This document shows, one piece after another, positions 32,480 to 41,258 of a stretch of DNA of 64,000 nt. Below the pieces are notes generated by a model. It did no database searches and was not told the DNA's origin. It saw only the letters and a program-made list of their open reading frames with translations. This DNA is from Rhizobium sp. CG5. Lineage in GTDB: Bacteria; Pseudomonadota; Alphaproteobacteria; Rhizobiales; Rhizobiaceae. The translations under genes and the position numbers were made by a program. The stretch covers positions 124,001-188,000 of the forward strand of contig NZ_JABAEF010000007.1 in NCBI RefSeq assembly GCF_023701945.1, in the 5' to 3' direction. The stretch's first letter is position 1. Each line of letters starts with the position of its first letter.

Positions 32480-33415
32480 TCAAACCTCGTTCCAGGGGAG
32501 GGGCAGGCCACGGGCCGCGGCGGCCATGCGAGCATATTTGCGGGTCTGCGAAAACGCATTCTCCATGACGTCCTGCCCTTCGGGGTCGCGAATGGCCGCC
32601 AGCGACGCCATGACCCCTTCCGGGCTCAACGCCTCGTCGTGCAGGGCGACACCTGGGGTTTCGCAGATCCGGATTTCAGCGAAACAGCCGGCGCCTGCAC
32701 CGAGGATCAACTTGGTCGGCGCATCTTCGCTGACCAGCGCCAGCAGCCCGGGCGTAATTGTCTCGGGGGCCAGCAGATCCAGCACGTCCGGGGTCAGCAG
32801 TCCCTCGGTCATTCGGGTGGCCGCGGTCGGCGCGAGCGTGTTGACGCGGATATTCTTGCGCATACCCTCTTGTGCCAGGACGTTCATCAATCCGACGACG
32901 CCGGCCTTGGCCGCGCCATAGTTGGATTGGCCGAAATTTCCGTACATGCCGGAGGCCGAGGTGGTCATGACGATCCGTCCGTACTCCCGCTCGACCATGT
33001 GGTTCCACACCGCCTTTGTGCAATTGGCACTGCCGACAAGATGGACGTCGAGGACCAGATGGAAATCGTCCATTTCCATCTTTGCGAAGGTCTTGTCTCG
33101 CAGGATCCCGGCGTTGTTCACCAGGATGTCGATGGCCCCGTAGGTGGCGATGGCATCTCGAACCATGGCCCGCACCTGTTCGAAATCCGTGACGTCAGCG
33201 CCGCTTGCGATCGCATGGCCGCCAGCCGCGCGGATCTCCTCCACCACGGCATGAGCGGCCCGCGAGCCCTTTGCCGTGCCATCCGCTGCGACGCCGAGAT
33301 CGTTGACCACGACATTTGCGCCGCGCGCTGCAAGACCGAGGGCATGACTGCGCCCAAGCCCGGCACCTGCACCGGTGACAATGGCCGTGCGGCCGTCAAA
33401 GCGAATGGGGTTCAT
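32480..33415 (-). CDS. SDR, (3R)-hydroxyacyl-CoA dehydrogenase type
   Basis: A 311-residue SDR similar to the dehydrogenase part of MFE-2/HSD17B4: cofactor motif [34 protein letters not shown], and catalytic [20 protein letters not shown]. About 60 extra C-terminal residues follow the usual SDR end. With the MaoC gene whose stop overlaps its start (TGATG), it forms the hydratase-dehydrogenase pair of an R-specific beta-oxidation step. Confidence 0.87.
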   Translation of the reverse strand: MNPIRFDGRTAIVTGAGAGLGRSHALGLAARGANVVVNDLGVAADGTAKGSRAAHAVVEEIRAAGGHAIASGADVTDFEQVRAMVRDAIATYGAIDILVNNAGILRDKTFAKMEMDDFHLVLDVHLVGSANCTKAVWNHMVEREYGRIVMTTSASGMYGNFGQSNYGAAKAGVVGLMNVLAQEGMRKNIRVNTLAPTAATRMTEGLLTPDVLDLLAPETITPGLLALVSEDAPTKLILGAGAGCFAEIRICETPGVALHDEALSPEGVMASLAAIRDPEGQDVMENAFSQTRKYARMAAAARGLPLPWNEV

Positions 33416-33870
33416 CAATTGTCTCCAAGATAGTGGCGCGTGATCCATTCCACGACCAAGGCCGGCTTTGTCTCGCCTTCGATTTCGACGGTGACCTCAA
33501 GGGTCGTATCGACCGCATTTCCCTTCGTCTCCACGCCGCGCAACGTGAAATTGGCGCGCACGCGGCTGCCGGCGCGAACCGGGGACAAGAAACGTACTTT
33601 GTTCAGTCCGTAGTTCACCCCCGTCACCTCGCCTTCGATCCGGGGGCCGCCGTCGAACAGCATGGCGGAGAGAAGAGACAGTGTCAGAAAGCCGTGGGCG
33701 ATCGTTGCGCCAAACGGTCCGTCGACCGCTCTGTCGGGGTCAACATGGATATACTGGTGGTCCTCGGTCACGTTGGCGAACGCATTGATCCGACCCTGGT
33801 TGATGGTAAACCAGCGCGACTGCCCCACCGCCTGTCCGATGCTCCGCTTAAGATCCGCGTGCCTATACAT
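33415..33870 (-). CDS. MaoC-family enoyl-CoA hydratase
   Basis: A 151-residue hot-dog-fold protein with the hydratase motif around residues 30-60: FANVTEDHQYIHVDPDRA then GPFGATIAHGFLTLSLL, giving the catalytic Asp and His. Predicted to hydrate an enoyl-CoA to the (3R)-hydroxyacyl-CoA. The ATG at 33870 is preferred; the long frame upstream overlaps the CoA-transferase gene region without support. The next gene's ATG shares the last base of its stop. Confidence 0.88.
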   Translation of the reverse strand: MYRHADLKRSIGQAVGQSRWFTINQGRINAFANVTEDHQYIHVDPDRAVDGPFGATIAHGFLTLSLLSAMLFDGGPRIEGEVTGVNYGLNKVRFLSPVRAGSRVRANFTLRGVETKGNAVDTTLEVTVEIEGETKPALVVEWITRHYLGDN

Positions 33871-33931
33871 TGTCGGTCCTTCCACTCTGATCTCCTGCCT
33901 TTCGCCCGTGGATAAATCCTGTCTGCCGCTG

Positions 33932-35134
33932 CTAAATCGCGTTTGCCCGCCGCAGGGCGGAGAGCCGTTCGTCACCAATTCCCAGCGATCGTAAAACCTC
34001 ATCGGTGTCGCCACCCAGGAGCGAAGGGCCTGCCTTGGGTGGGCAATTCGTCCCGTTGGCGAGAAAGCTCAGATTGGGAACGTGGATGGCGCCCTCATAT
34101 CCCTCGATCTTCACCTCGCTGATGATGCCCCGCGCGCGGACCTGATCTTCGCCGAGGATCTCGTCCAGTCCGCGCACACGGGCGGCAGGCACGGCAACGG
34201 CTTCCAGGATGACTTCCCATTCGGCTGCACTGCGGGTGCGAAAGATTTCCAGCAAGGCCAGACGCAATGCATCGGAGTTCTTGGCCCGGTCATCGACGCA
34301 CTTCCAGCGGGGATCCTCGAGAAGATCCAGGCGATTGAGGCCGCAGCAGAGATTCTGAAACTGAATGTCGTGATTGGCTGCAAGCATCAGCAATCCATCG
34401 GCGGTTTCGAATGCACCGGAGGAGGGGCTGGCGCTCCAGGCCTCGTTGCCGTTCTGGGCCGGTTTCCACCCTGTCGACAGATGCATGGTCATCAGGGAGG
34501 CCATCAGCATCAGCGCCGTATCCAGCATGGCCACGTCGACCTGGACCGCCTCTCCGGTCCGCCGCACTTCCAGCAGGCCAGCCAGTATCGCCATCGCCGC
34601 ATTCATGCCGGTGGCGTAGTCGATATACGGCGCGCCGACCTTGGTTGGTCCGTCGCCGGGTTTGCCTGTTGTCATCATGATGCCCGACATGCCCTGGATG
34701 ACATGATCATAGGCCGGCCGCGGGCTCAGCGGCCCAGTCTGCCCATAGGCCGAAATGGAGCAGTAAACGATGCGGGGATTGATCTCCTTGACCTCGTCAA
34801 ATCCGAGGCCCAGCCGAGCGGCAACGCCGGGCTTGAAGTTCTCCACGAAAATATCCGCGTCCGCGATCAGTGTCTTCAGGATGTCGACGCCCTCCTGCAG
34901 CTTGAGATTGATTGTCACCGACTTCTTGGCGGAGTTCTGGGTGAGAAAATTGGGCGCCATCTTGAGGTCGGACAGATCCTGGACCGTGCCCCCGACCCGG
35001 GTCCAGTCGCCTTCGCCGGGCTTCTCGATCTTGAACACCTCGGCCCCCATCAGGGCCAGCAGATAGGTCGCGTAGGGACCGGCCAATACCTGGCTCAGAT
35101 CAATAACGCGAACGCCCTTCAGCGGTTCGAACAT
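33932..35134 (-). CDS. CaiB/BaiF (family III) CoA transferase
   Basis: A 400-residue family III CoA transferase: MFEPLKGVRVIDLSQVLAGP opening, GAEVFKIEKPGEGD with the family's CoA-site Arg region, and NFKPGVAARLGLG. The Asp nucleophile expected near residue 170 falls in the RPAYDHVIQGMSG stretch. It would activate an imported carboxylate by moving CoA from a donor such as succinyl-CoA. Being between the Tct importer genes and the beta-oxidation genes, it is the likely entry step of the pathway. ATG at 35134. Confidence 0.9.
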   Translation of the reverse strand: MFEPLKGVRVIDLSQVLAGPYATYLLALMGAEVFKIEKPGEGDWTRVGGTVQDLSDLKMAPNFLTQNSAKKSVTINLKLQEGVDILKTLIADADIFVENFKPGVAARLGLGFDEVKEINPRIVYCSISAYGQTGPLSPRPAYDHVIQGMSGIMMTTGKPGDGPTKVGAPYIDYATGMNAAMAILAGLLEVRRTGEAVQVDVAMLDTALMLMASLMTMHLSTGWKPAQNGNEAWSASPSSGAFETADGLLMLAANHDIQFQNLCCGLNRLDLLEDPRWKCVDDRAKNSDALRLALLEIFRTRSAAEWEVILEAVAVPAARVRGLDEILGEDQVRARGIISEVKIEGYEGAIHVPNLSFLANGTNCPPKAGPSLLGGDTDEVLRSLGIGDERLSALRRANAI

Positions 35135-35226
35135 ATTGTCCTCGCTTTCATCGCTTGTATGAAGGAATAGAATGGGCGGCGGACTCGACCAGGGATCCGC
35201 CGGAGGGATTGCAGCGGGCCTCAAGG

Positions 35227-36213
35227 TTATTGAGGGACGACACCTGCACCCTCGATGATTGCCTTGTTTCGAGCGTAGCCCTCGGTAATCGCCGCTGCGG
35301 CCTGATCCAGATCCATGTACATGATCGGAATGTCGGCCGCCGATACCAGCGTGTTGAAGTCCTTGTCCGTCTCGGTCGCCTTCAGCGCTTTGCTCAGCTT
35401 TTCGAGGATTTCGCGCGGGGTCCCTTTCGGCAAGATCAGGGTCGTTCGCGCATCGATTCCGAGGCCGTAGCCGGCTTCGTCTATCGTGCCGACATCGGGC
35501 GCCGAGACATGGCGGAACGTCGTCGTCGCGACGATTGTCTTGGTGTCATCGGGGTAACGATAATGTATGCCGCCCGACAGGACGAGCGCTGCCTGCTTGC
35601 CCAGCAGGGCGTTGATCATCTCGCTGCCGCTGGCCAGCGGCATGACGTTGACGTCGAGCCCTTCGCGCTTGGCAATCTGGTCGATATACATTTTCGCAAG
35701 CGGGCTGAGCGACCCGAACACGGAGCCGGGGTTCTGCTTGGCCCAGGCGACATATTCCTGAATAGAGTTGTAGGGAGCATCCTTCGGAGCCGCCAGGCCC
35801 TGCTGGAAGGCCGTGACCATGCCGGCATAGGCGAAGTCTTCGGGTTTGAAATTGATGCGCGCCGACATGAACGGATCGGCATCGACCACGCTGTTCGTGT
35901 GGAACATGGCCGTGTAGCCGTCCGGCGCGTCCTTCTGCAACTGGCTGGCCGCCAATGCGCCGCCGGCGCCGGGCTTGTTGACCACGTTGACCGGAACGCC
36001 GAGCGCCTCCGAAAGCACCTTGGCGACGCCCCGTCCGACCACATCCGTCTGTCCGCCCGGACCATAGCCGATGTAGAGGGTGATCGGCTTTGACGGGTAA
36101 TCCTGCGCGATGGCATGGGTGGGCAAGATTGCCGTTAGGCCGATTGCGAAGGCCGCTGCCAAAGCGGTGATGGAAAACCGGCTCGGCCGGGTTCTCGGAT
36201 TTGTCTGGTTCAT
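35227..36213 (-). CDS. Tripartite tricarboxylate transporter binding protein (TctC/Bug family)
   Basis: A 328-residue periplasmic protein of the Bug/TctC family, with a signal peptide ending near THAIAQ|DYPSKP (about residue 36) and the family motifs YPSKPITLYIGYGPGG and VVNKPGAGGALAA. Bug proteins bind small carboxylates and hand them to TctA/TctB. Encoded 20 bases after tctA. The large catabolic gene set downstream suggests the ligand is an organic acid used as carbon source. Confidence 0.9.
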   Translation of the reverse strand: MNQTNPRTRPSRFSITALAAAFAIGLTAILPTHAIAQDYPSKPITLYIGYGPGGQTDVVGRGVAKVLSEALGVPVNVVNKPGAGGALAASQLQKDAPDGYTAMFHTNSVVDADPFMSARINFKPEDFAYAGMVTAFQQGLAAPKDAPYNSIQEYVAWAKQNPGSVFGSLSPLAKMYIDQIAKREGLDVNVMPLASGSEMINALLGKQAALVLSGGIHYRYPDDTKTIVATTTFRHVSAPDVGTIDEAGYGLGIDARTTLILPKGTPREILEKLSKALKATETDKDFNTLVSAADIPIMYMDLDQAAAAITEGYARNKAIIEGAGVVPQ

Positions 36214-36233
36214 GGTTGGTCCTCCCTTTTGTG

Positions 36234-37745
36234 TTATGCGCTTTCGGTTTCATCGAGAATGCTGCCGGAACGCTTGCCGCGCGTGATGAGCACGACGGTC
36301 AGAACGGTCAGCACGATGAAGGCGATTGAGATCGGGTGATGGGCGAGATTGAAGATCTTTGCGTCGAGGATCTGGATCGACTGACGGAAGGTCAGTTCAA
36401 GCTTCGGTCCGATGACAAAGCCGATCAGGAACGTGATGAACGAATAATCCAGCTTGCGCATGAAATAGCCGATCGCCGCGAAGAACAGCATCAGATAGAT
36501 CGAGAAAACCGAGCTGGTCTCCATGTAGGCGCCGAGGCAGCAAAGAAACAGCACGACCGGGATGATCAACCGGTTTGGCAAGTGGATGACCATCGCAAAG
36601 ATGCGCTGGCCCACGGAGCCGACGATCAGCATGACGAGGCTTGCGCATAACAGCGCGGCATAAAGATCGCCCACCATCTGCGGCTGTTGCTTGAACATCA
36701 GCGGACCCGGCGTCAGGCCGTGCATGATCAGGGCGGAGATCAGGATCGCCGCGATGACGCTTCCGGGAATTCCAAGCGCAAACAGCGGAATGAGGCTGGC
36801 GGGAACCACGGCGTTGTCTGCGCTTTCGGCCGCAGCGACGCCTTCGATCATGCCGGTGCCGAACTTCTTCGGCGTCTTCGAGGCGCGCACGGTCGCACCA
36901 TAGGACAGGAAGGAGCCGACGCTTGCACCGAGGCCGGGAAGGATGCCGACCACGGAGCCGATCAACGAACCTCGGGCGATCGCGGGCAGGCACCTTCGCC
37001 ATTCCGCCCCGGTCACGCGGCGGTCGTCCGCCGTCTCCCCCTCAGCCATGACCTGGGCCTCCATGTCGAGCTGGGTCATGTTGCCGGCCTGAATGAACAT
37101 CTCGGCCACGGCCAGCATGCCGATCGCCATCGGAACCAGCGAAATGCCTTCATCGAGCTCAAGCAATCCGAAGGTCAGGCGCGGGACGAAGGTCTCCGTC
37201 TCGATCCCGATGGTGGCGAAAAAGACGCCAAGGGCCCCGGCGACCAGCCCCTTGGTCAACGAGTGTCCTGAAAGGCCGCCGATAAACGTGAGCGAAAACA
37301 GAAGAATGGCGCACAGTTCGACGGGCCCGATCAGCAGGGCGTAGGAGGCGAGCGGCGCCGCCAGGCCGATGAGAATGACGGTCGAGACGAAATCGCCGAT
37401 GACTGACGCATAAAGTCCCATCTTGAGCGCTTTCTGCGCCTTGCCCTGCCGGGCCAGCGGATAGCCATCCAGGGCCGTGGGAGCGGAAGACGGTTCCCCC
37501 GGGGTGTTGATCAGGATCGCCGAGACCGCGCTGCCTGCACCGCTGCCTTTGGCGATGCCGATCAGCATGGCGATCGCCGAGACAGGGTCCAGATAGAAGG
37601 TCAAGGGGATCGAAACGGCGACCCCTGTTCCCTTGCCCAATCCGGGCATGACGCCGATGACGTAGCCGAGCGTGACGCCGACGACGATCCAGAGCATCGT
37701 ATGGAAGTTTAAAATATTGCCGAAGCCTGCAATCAGATAATCCAT
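36234..37745 (-). CDS. tctA: Tripartite tricarboxylate transporter large permease (TctA)
   Basis: A 503-residue TctA permease with about twelve helices and the signature GVMPGLGKGTGVAVS near residue 33, repeated as GILPGLGASVGSF near residue 270, plus NTPGEPSSAPTALDGYP. It imports the carboxylate together with protons or sodium, fed by the TctC-type protein. ATG at 37745, seven bases after tctB; in-frame sequence upstream to 37772 lacks a ribosome site. Confidence 0.93.
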   Translation of the reverse strand: MDYLIAGFGNILNFHTMLWIVVGVTLGYVIGVMPGLGKGTGVAVSIPLTFYLDPVSAIAMLIGIAKGSGAGSAVSAILINTPGEPSSAPTALDGYPLARQGKAQKALKMGLYASVIGDFVSTVILIGLAAPLASYALLIGPVELCAILLFSLTFIGGLSGHSLTKGLVAGALGVFFATIGIETETFVPRLTFGLLELDEGISLVPMAIGMLAVAEMFIQAGNMTQLDMEAQVMAEGETADDRRVTGAEWRRCLPAIARGSLIGSVVGILPGLGASVGSFLSYGATVRASKTPKKFGTGMIEGVAAAESADNAVVPASLIPLFALGIPGSVIAAILISALIMHGLTPGPLMFKQQPQMVGDLYAALLCASLVMLIVGSVGQRIFAMVIHLPNRLIIPVVLFLCCLGAYMETSSVFSIYLMLFFAAIGYFMRKLDYSFITFLIGFVIGPKLELTFRQSIQILDAKIFNLAHHPISIAFIVLTVLTVVLITRGKRSGSILDETESA

Positions 37746-37752
37746 GGCGGCC

Positions 37753-38193
37753 TCACACGATCGCCGTGCCAAGCAGGCGGTAGAAGACCAGCCACACCAG
37801 GAAGATCAGGCCGCCGGTTATCCCCACGATCAGAACGGGACGACGCTCCCCCAGGGCGAGCAGCGATCCAGCGATCAGACTGACCGCCCCCATGGCGGGA
37901 GCCAGATAAAGGTAGAGGACCAGGGATAAGGCGAACGCGCCGGACAATTTAAGAAGTGCTGCTATTTCCGCACGGGTCACGAGCGCAGACTGCGGCTGAT
38001 GGGCTGCGCGCCTGGCATTGATGACCTGCAGCGCCGAAAGCAGCGCGACGAATACCATGGTGATCTGAGGCACGAGTCGCGGGGAGACATATCCATCCGC
38101 GACTTCGTCAATCTGCAAAGGGATCACCACAAACAGGGTGACCAGGGCCATGACGCAGACGGCTGCGCCCGACCAGATATCGGCACGATTCAT
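37753..38193 (-). CDS. tctB: Tripartite tricarboxylate transporter small permease (TctB)
   Basis: A 146-residue protein with four hydrophobic segments, matching the size and layout of TctB (DUF1468): YVSPRLVPQITM after the first helix is the conserved P-x-P-like loop. It is the first gene of the operon and pairs with TctA. A GAGGAGGAAAAA ribosome site precedes its ATG at 38193. The divergent LysR gene starts 106 bases away. Confidence 0.85.
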   Translation of the reverse strand: MNRADIWSGAAVCVMALVTLFVVIPLQIDEVADGYVSPRLVPQITMVFVALLSALQVINARRAAHQPQSALVTRAEIAALLKLSGAFALSLVLYLYLAPAMGAVSLIAGSLLALGERRPVLIVGITGGLIFLVWLVFYRLLGTAIV

Positions 38194-38299
38194 TTTTTCC
38201 TCCTCGCCGCCCGGACGGGCGGCTCCTCCACGAGTGATGCAAACAGAAACTGGATCAAAAAAGAATTCAAAAGATTCTTGGAAGTGATAACTTTCGCTG

Positions 38300-39286
38300 A
38301 TGACCCCTTCAGCCCTCTACCTGGACCGGCTTCGACTGAGACACCTGCGGCTTCTCGAATTGATCGAGCGGAACGGCTCTCTTCGCGTCGTGGCCGATGA
38401 ACTGCATTTGACCCAGCCCGCCATCTCCCAGATGGTCAAGGATCTTGAAACGGCCTTTGGCGTGGCGCTCGTCGATCGGTCGGCGCGAGGCGCGTCCTTG
38501 ACTGCCGCGGGGCGGCACGCCCTGCAGCGCACGCGTAGCGGATTGGCGACGTTCGAACATCTGGCCAGGGAGTTGACGACCGTACCTCCCGCTTTGATCC
38601 GGATCGGCACAAATCCCACCCTCAGCTATGACCTTCTACCGCGTGCGATGCAGGAACTGAAACTGCTCGAGAACGACATGAGGGTCCAGATCGTGGCGGG
38701 CGTGGTCCCGGCCATGATGCAAGGCCTGCTCGACGGGTCATTCGATTGCTACGTCGGACGTATCGACTGGGACCTGGTGCCGGCAGATACCTTGCCGTTT
38801 TTGCGCGCCACGCCATTGACCGGAACCGACCTGACCTTGGCGTGCTCGCGCCGTCACCCTCTCGCGGGCCGTCGGGAGGTCAGTGCACGCGAACTCCTGG
38901 ATTGGCCCTGGGCGCTGACCTCGCCGGACACCAACAATCGGATGTCCTTGGACAATTCGTTCCGCAATCTGGGTCTTTTCCCCCCTGATCCGAAAATTGA
39001 GATGGTCGGCGATCCGAATGCCTTCATCTCCATGGCAACCCAGATCGATATCTTGATATGTATTCCACGGATCGCCTTCCGTGCCATCAGCGGCGCCGCG
39101 GATCTCGTTCCTCTGGCCGTGCCGGAACTCAAGCTCAGCCCGATCCTGACCCACTTCGTGACATTGGCGGAAATGGACGCATTGCCTCAAATTGGCCTGC
39201 TGCGGGCAGCCTTGCAGCGGGCCGCCACGAATGAGGGGCCACCCGTCGATGGCCAGATCGCAGCCCCGTTTTCGGGGCAGGATTGA
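38300..39286 (+). CDS. LysR-family transcriptional regulator
   Basis: A 328-residue LysR regulator with the HTH NGSLRVVADELHLTQPAIS (about residues 25-43) and an effector-binding domain after residue 95. It diverges from the tctBAC-CoA operon across 106 bases, the standard arrangement for a LysR activator and its target; an acid substrate or CoA-route intermediate is the likely effector. A good intrinsic terminator follows at 39381-39422. Confidence 0.9.
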   Translation: MTPSALYLDRLRLRHLRLLELIERNGSLRVVADELHLTQPAISQMVKDLETAFGVALVDRSARGASLTAAGRHALQRTRSGLATFEHLARELTTVPPALIRIGTNPTLSYDLLPRAMQELKLLENDMRVQIVAGVVPAMMQGLLDGSFDCYVGRIDWDLVPADTLPFLRATPLTGTDLTLACSRRHPLAGRREVSARELLDWPWALTSPDTNNRMSLDNSFRNLGLFPPDPKIEMVGDPNAFISMATQIDILICIPRIAFRAISGAADLVPLAVPELKLSPILTHFVTLAEMDALPQIGLLRAALQRAATNEGPPVDGQIAAPFSGQD

Positions 39287-39380
39287 CAATGGTCTGCTGC
39301 GGCATCCTCGCCGAACTGCTTCTCGCTCAGCCCCCTGCAACAAGGGCCTCCGTCGTTTACGATCCCGCCGGGAGCGCCTT

Positions 39381-39422
39381 GGCGGACGGGCATGAACGGT
39401 AGGGCCGCCCACCCGCCTTTTT
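39381..39422 (+). terminator. Rho-independent terminator of the lysR gene
   Basis: Stem arms GGCGGACGGGC and GCCCACCCGCC (nine of eleven pairs, with a two-base internal mismatch) and a 15-base loop, directly followed by TTTTT. Located 95 bases after the lysR stop. Confidence 0.65.
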
Positions 39423-39461
39423 GCTCCTGTGCCGATCGAGGGTGGTTCCGGTCAAAATTAC

Positions 39462-39487
39462 TTGACAATGAAAGTCATGATTAATAC
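39462..39487 (+). promoter_or_regulatory. Promoter region with RirA-type iron box (TGA-N9-TCA)
   Basis: TTGACA at 39462-39467 is a perfect -35 sequence; a TAATAC lies 14 bases on, a short spacing. Overlapping it, TGA (39463-39465), nine bases, TCA (39475-39477) exactly fits the TGA-N9-TCA iron-responsive operator of RirA in rhizobia, and TGAC-N7-GTCA forms an inverted repeat. It precedes the FecBCD-type operon by 46 bases, where iron control would be expected. Confidence 0.5.
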
Positions 39488-39522
39488 GCCGTGCGCATGC
39501 CGTTTTCACCAAGGAGATGTTC

Positions 39523-40617
39523 ATGTTAGCAACGACCATACGCGGCCAGTCGCCGCGGCTTCTCGCCCTCGGCTTCGCGGCCCTGTTCGGCTCCAGCGCC
39601 TTCGCAACAGCAGCCGAGATCACCATTCAGGATTCGCGCGGCAAAGACATTGTCATTGCAAGCCCGGTCCAGTCGGTTGCGATCTTCCCGCTGCCCATTC
39701 CCGAAGCGTTGATCGCTCTCGACCAGGGCACCAGCCGCCTGGTGGCGATCAATCCGCGCGCCAAGACGGCACTGATGAACGGCGTCATAGGGCAGATCTT
39801 TCCCGAGATCGGCGATATCCGCACGGATCTGGTCGCGCCGAATTTCATCCCCAATGTCGAGGAAATCCTCAAAGCCCAGCCCGACGTCGTGCTGCAGTGG
39901 CAGGCCAAGGGCGACGAACGCGTGGCGCCGATGGAAAATGCCGGCATCACGGTCGCGACGGTCAGTACCGAGTCGCGCGAAACCCGCCGCGGCTATGTCG
40001 CCATGCTGGGCAAGATCCTCGGCAAGCAAGACCGCGCCCAGGCCTTTCTCGACTGGGAGGACAAGACCGTGGCCGATATCGCCGCCGTTCTGAAGGCTGC
40101 CGGCCGGCCGAAGCCGCGCATCGTCTTCATCGACAGCATGAACGACAATGAATTCGTCGTCTTCGGACGCGAGGAAGCCTATTTCACCGCGTCCGGCCTT
40201 GCCAACGTGGCGACGGAGGCCGGCTTCACCGAGGGTTCGGTCAAGGTGGGTGCTGAATCCCTGCTGCAATGGAAACCCGATATCGTGTTCGTCAACTATT
40301 ACAACGACGCCATCAAGCCGGCCGATATCCTCCAGCATCCGGTTCTGGCGGGCCTCGATGCCGTCAAGAACGGCCGTGTCTACAAGACCCCGGCCATTGA
40401 TCCGGCCACGGCTGCCGGCGGCGAGCTTGCCTATCAGTGGTTTGCAGAGATCGGCTATCCCGACCTCTTCACGCAGGACATGCGCACTGCCGTCGCCAAG
40501 GGCTTCGACTTCCTCTACGGCAAGCAGTTGACCGCGGCGCAGCTCGACAAGCTGATGCAGATGGACTGGAACGGCGCCAGCGCCGGCTATGCCGAAGCCT
40601 TCGGCAAGACCCAGTAA
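39523..40617 (+). CDS. FecB/BtuF-type ABC transporter binding protein
   Basis: A 364-residue periplasmic protein of the iron-siderophore/cobalamin group (Peripla_BP_2), with signal peptide ending at FATAA|EITIQD, then DSRGKDIVIASPVQSV and a binding-site strand VEEILKAQPDVVLQW. ATG at 39523 has AAGGAG six bases upstream; the ATG two codons earlier abuts that sequence. Ligand may be a ferric chelate, cobalamin, heme or a metal chelate; sequence alone does not decide. First gene of a five-gene operon. Confidence 0.88.
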   Translation: MLATTIRGQSPRLLALGFAALFGSSAFATAAEITIQDSRGKDIVIASPVQSVAIFPLPIPEALIALDQGTSRLVAINPRAKTALMNGVIGQIFPEIGDIRTDLVAPNFIPNVEEILKAQPDVVLQWQAKGDERVAPMENAGITVATVSTESRETRRGYVAMLGKILGKQDRAQAFLDWEDKTVADIAAVLKAAGRPKPRIVFIDSMNDNEFVVFGREEAYFTASGLANVATEAGFTEGSVKVGAESLLQWKPDIVFVNYYNDAIKPADILQHPVLAGLDAVKNGRVYKTPAIDPATAAGGELAYQWFAEIGYPDLFTQDMRTAVAKGFDFLYGKQLTAAQLDKLMQMDWNGASAGYAEAFGKTQ

Positions 40618-40634
40618 AGCCGGTGGAGGCGGGA

Positions 40635-41258
40635 ATGAAGGATATCGGCTTCGTCACGTCTGGCGATGGCGCGCAGTTGCAGTGCTATCGCGATTTCGAG
40701 CGCTACCTGGACGAGGAGATCTATCTACGCCATCTCGACCGCGTCGATCTCACGCAGTTCAAGGCGATCGTCATTCCCGACTTCTCCAACCAGGCCCTGC
40801 TGCAGGCCCATGCCCGACAGCTGAACCATTACCTGTCGGGCGGCGGTTTCCTGATCGTCTTTGAACCGAACCGCATGGACGAATGGCTCGATGTGGTCGA
40901 GGTTCAATGGTTCTCGCGTGAAACCGAGGACTGGAAATGGTGGATGCAGCCCGGCGGTCGCATGGAAGCCTATCAGCCCGAGCCCGGCCACCCGCTGGCG
41001 CAGGCCATCCCGCTGGCCGACATGTGCTGGCATTTCTTCGGCGCTTTCCGCTTTCCGGACAATGCCACGCCGATCCTCAATCTCGACAATGACGAGGGCT
41101 GCCTGATCTACGACCAGCCGGTGGCCGGCGGAGGGCGGTTGATCGCCTCGACCATCGACCCGCATACCCATCACGGCCGGCGCTTCATGCCGGCGACCAC
41201 CCGGTTTCTCAATGGCTTCTATCCCTGGCTGAAGGCGGAGGTGCAGAACCGTGGGTGA
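40635..41258 (+). CDS. Unrecognised GATase/ThuA-like cytoplasmic protein A
   Basis: A 207-residue protein that I cannot assign. It has no signal peptide or membrane segment. The pattern FKAIVIPDFSNQALL, then LNHYLSGGGFLIVF (about residues 43-74), is like the strand-helix-strand of class I glutamine-amidotransferase or ThuA-like folds, but no nucleophile-elbow cysteine is seen. Trp- and His-rich segments (DWKWWMQPGGR, DMCWHFFG, DPHTHHGRRF) could bind metal or chelate. It lies 17 bases after the binding-protein gene and overlaps the next gene, so it acts with the importer. A GGAGGCGGGA site precedes the ATG at 40635. Confidence 0.7.
   Translation: MKDIGFVTSGDGAQLQCYRDFERYLDEEIYLRHLDRVDLTQFKAIVIPDFSNQALLQAHARQLNHYLSGGGFLIVFEPNRMDEWLDVVEVQWFSRETEDWKWWMQPGGRMEAYQPEPGHPLAQAIPLADMCWHFFGAFRFPDNATPILNLDNDEGCLIYDQPVAGGGRLIASTIDPHTHHGRRFMPATTRFLNGFYPWLKAEVQNRG

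Noticed and set aside
39287..39522. Cobalamin riboswitch before the FecBCD-type operon
   Set aside because: No B12-box sequence and the region is mostly the lysR terminator and a short promoter; too little room for the full riboswitch.
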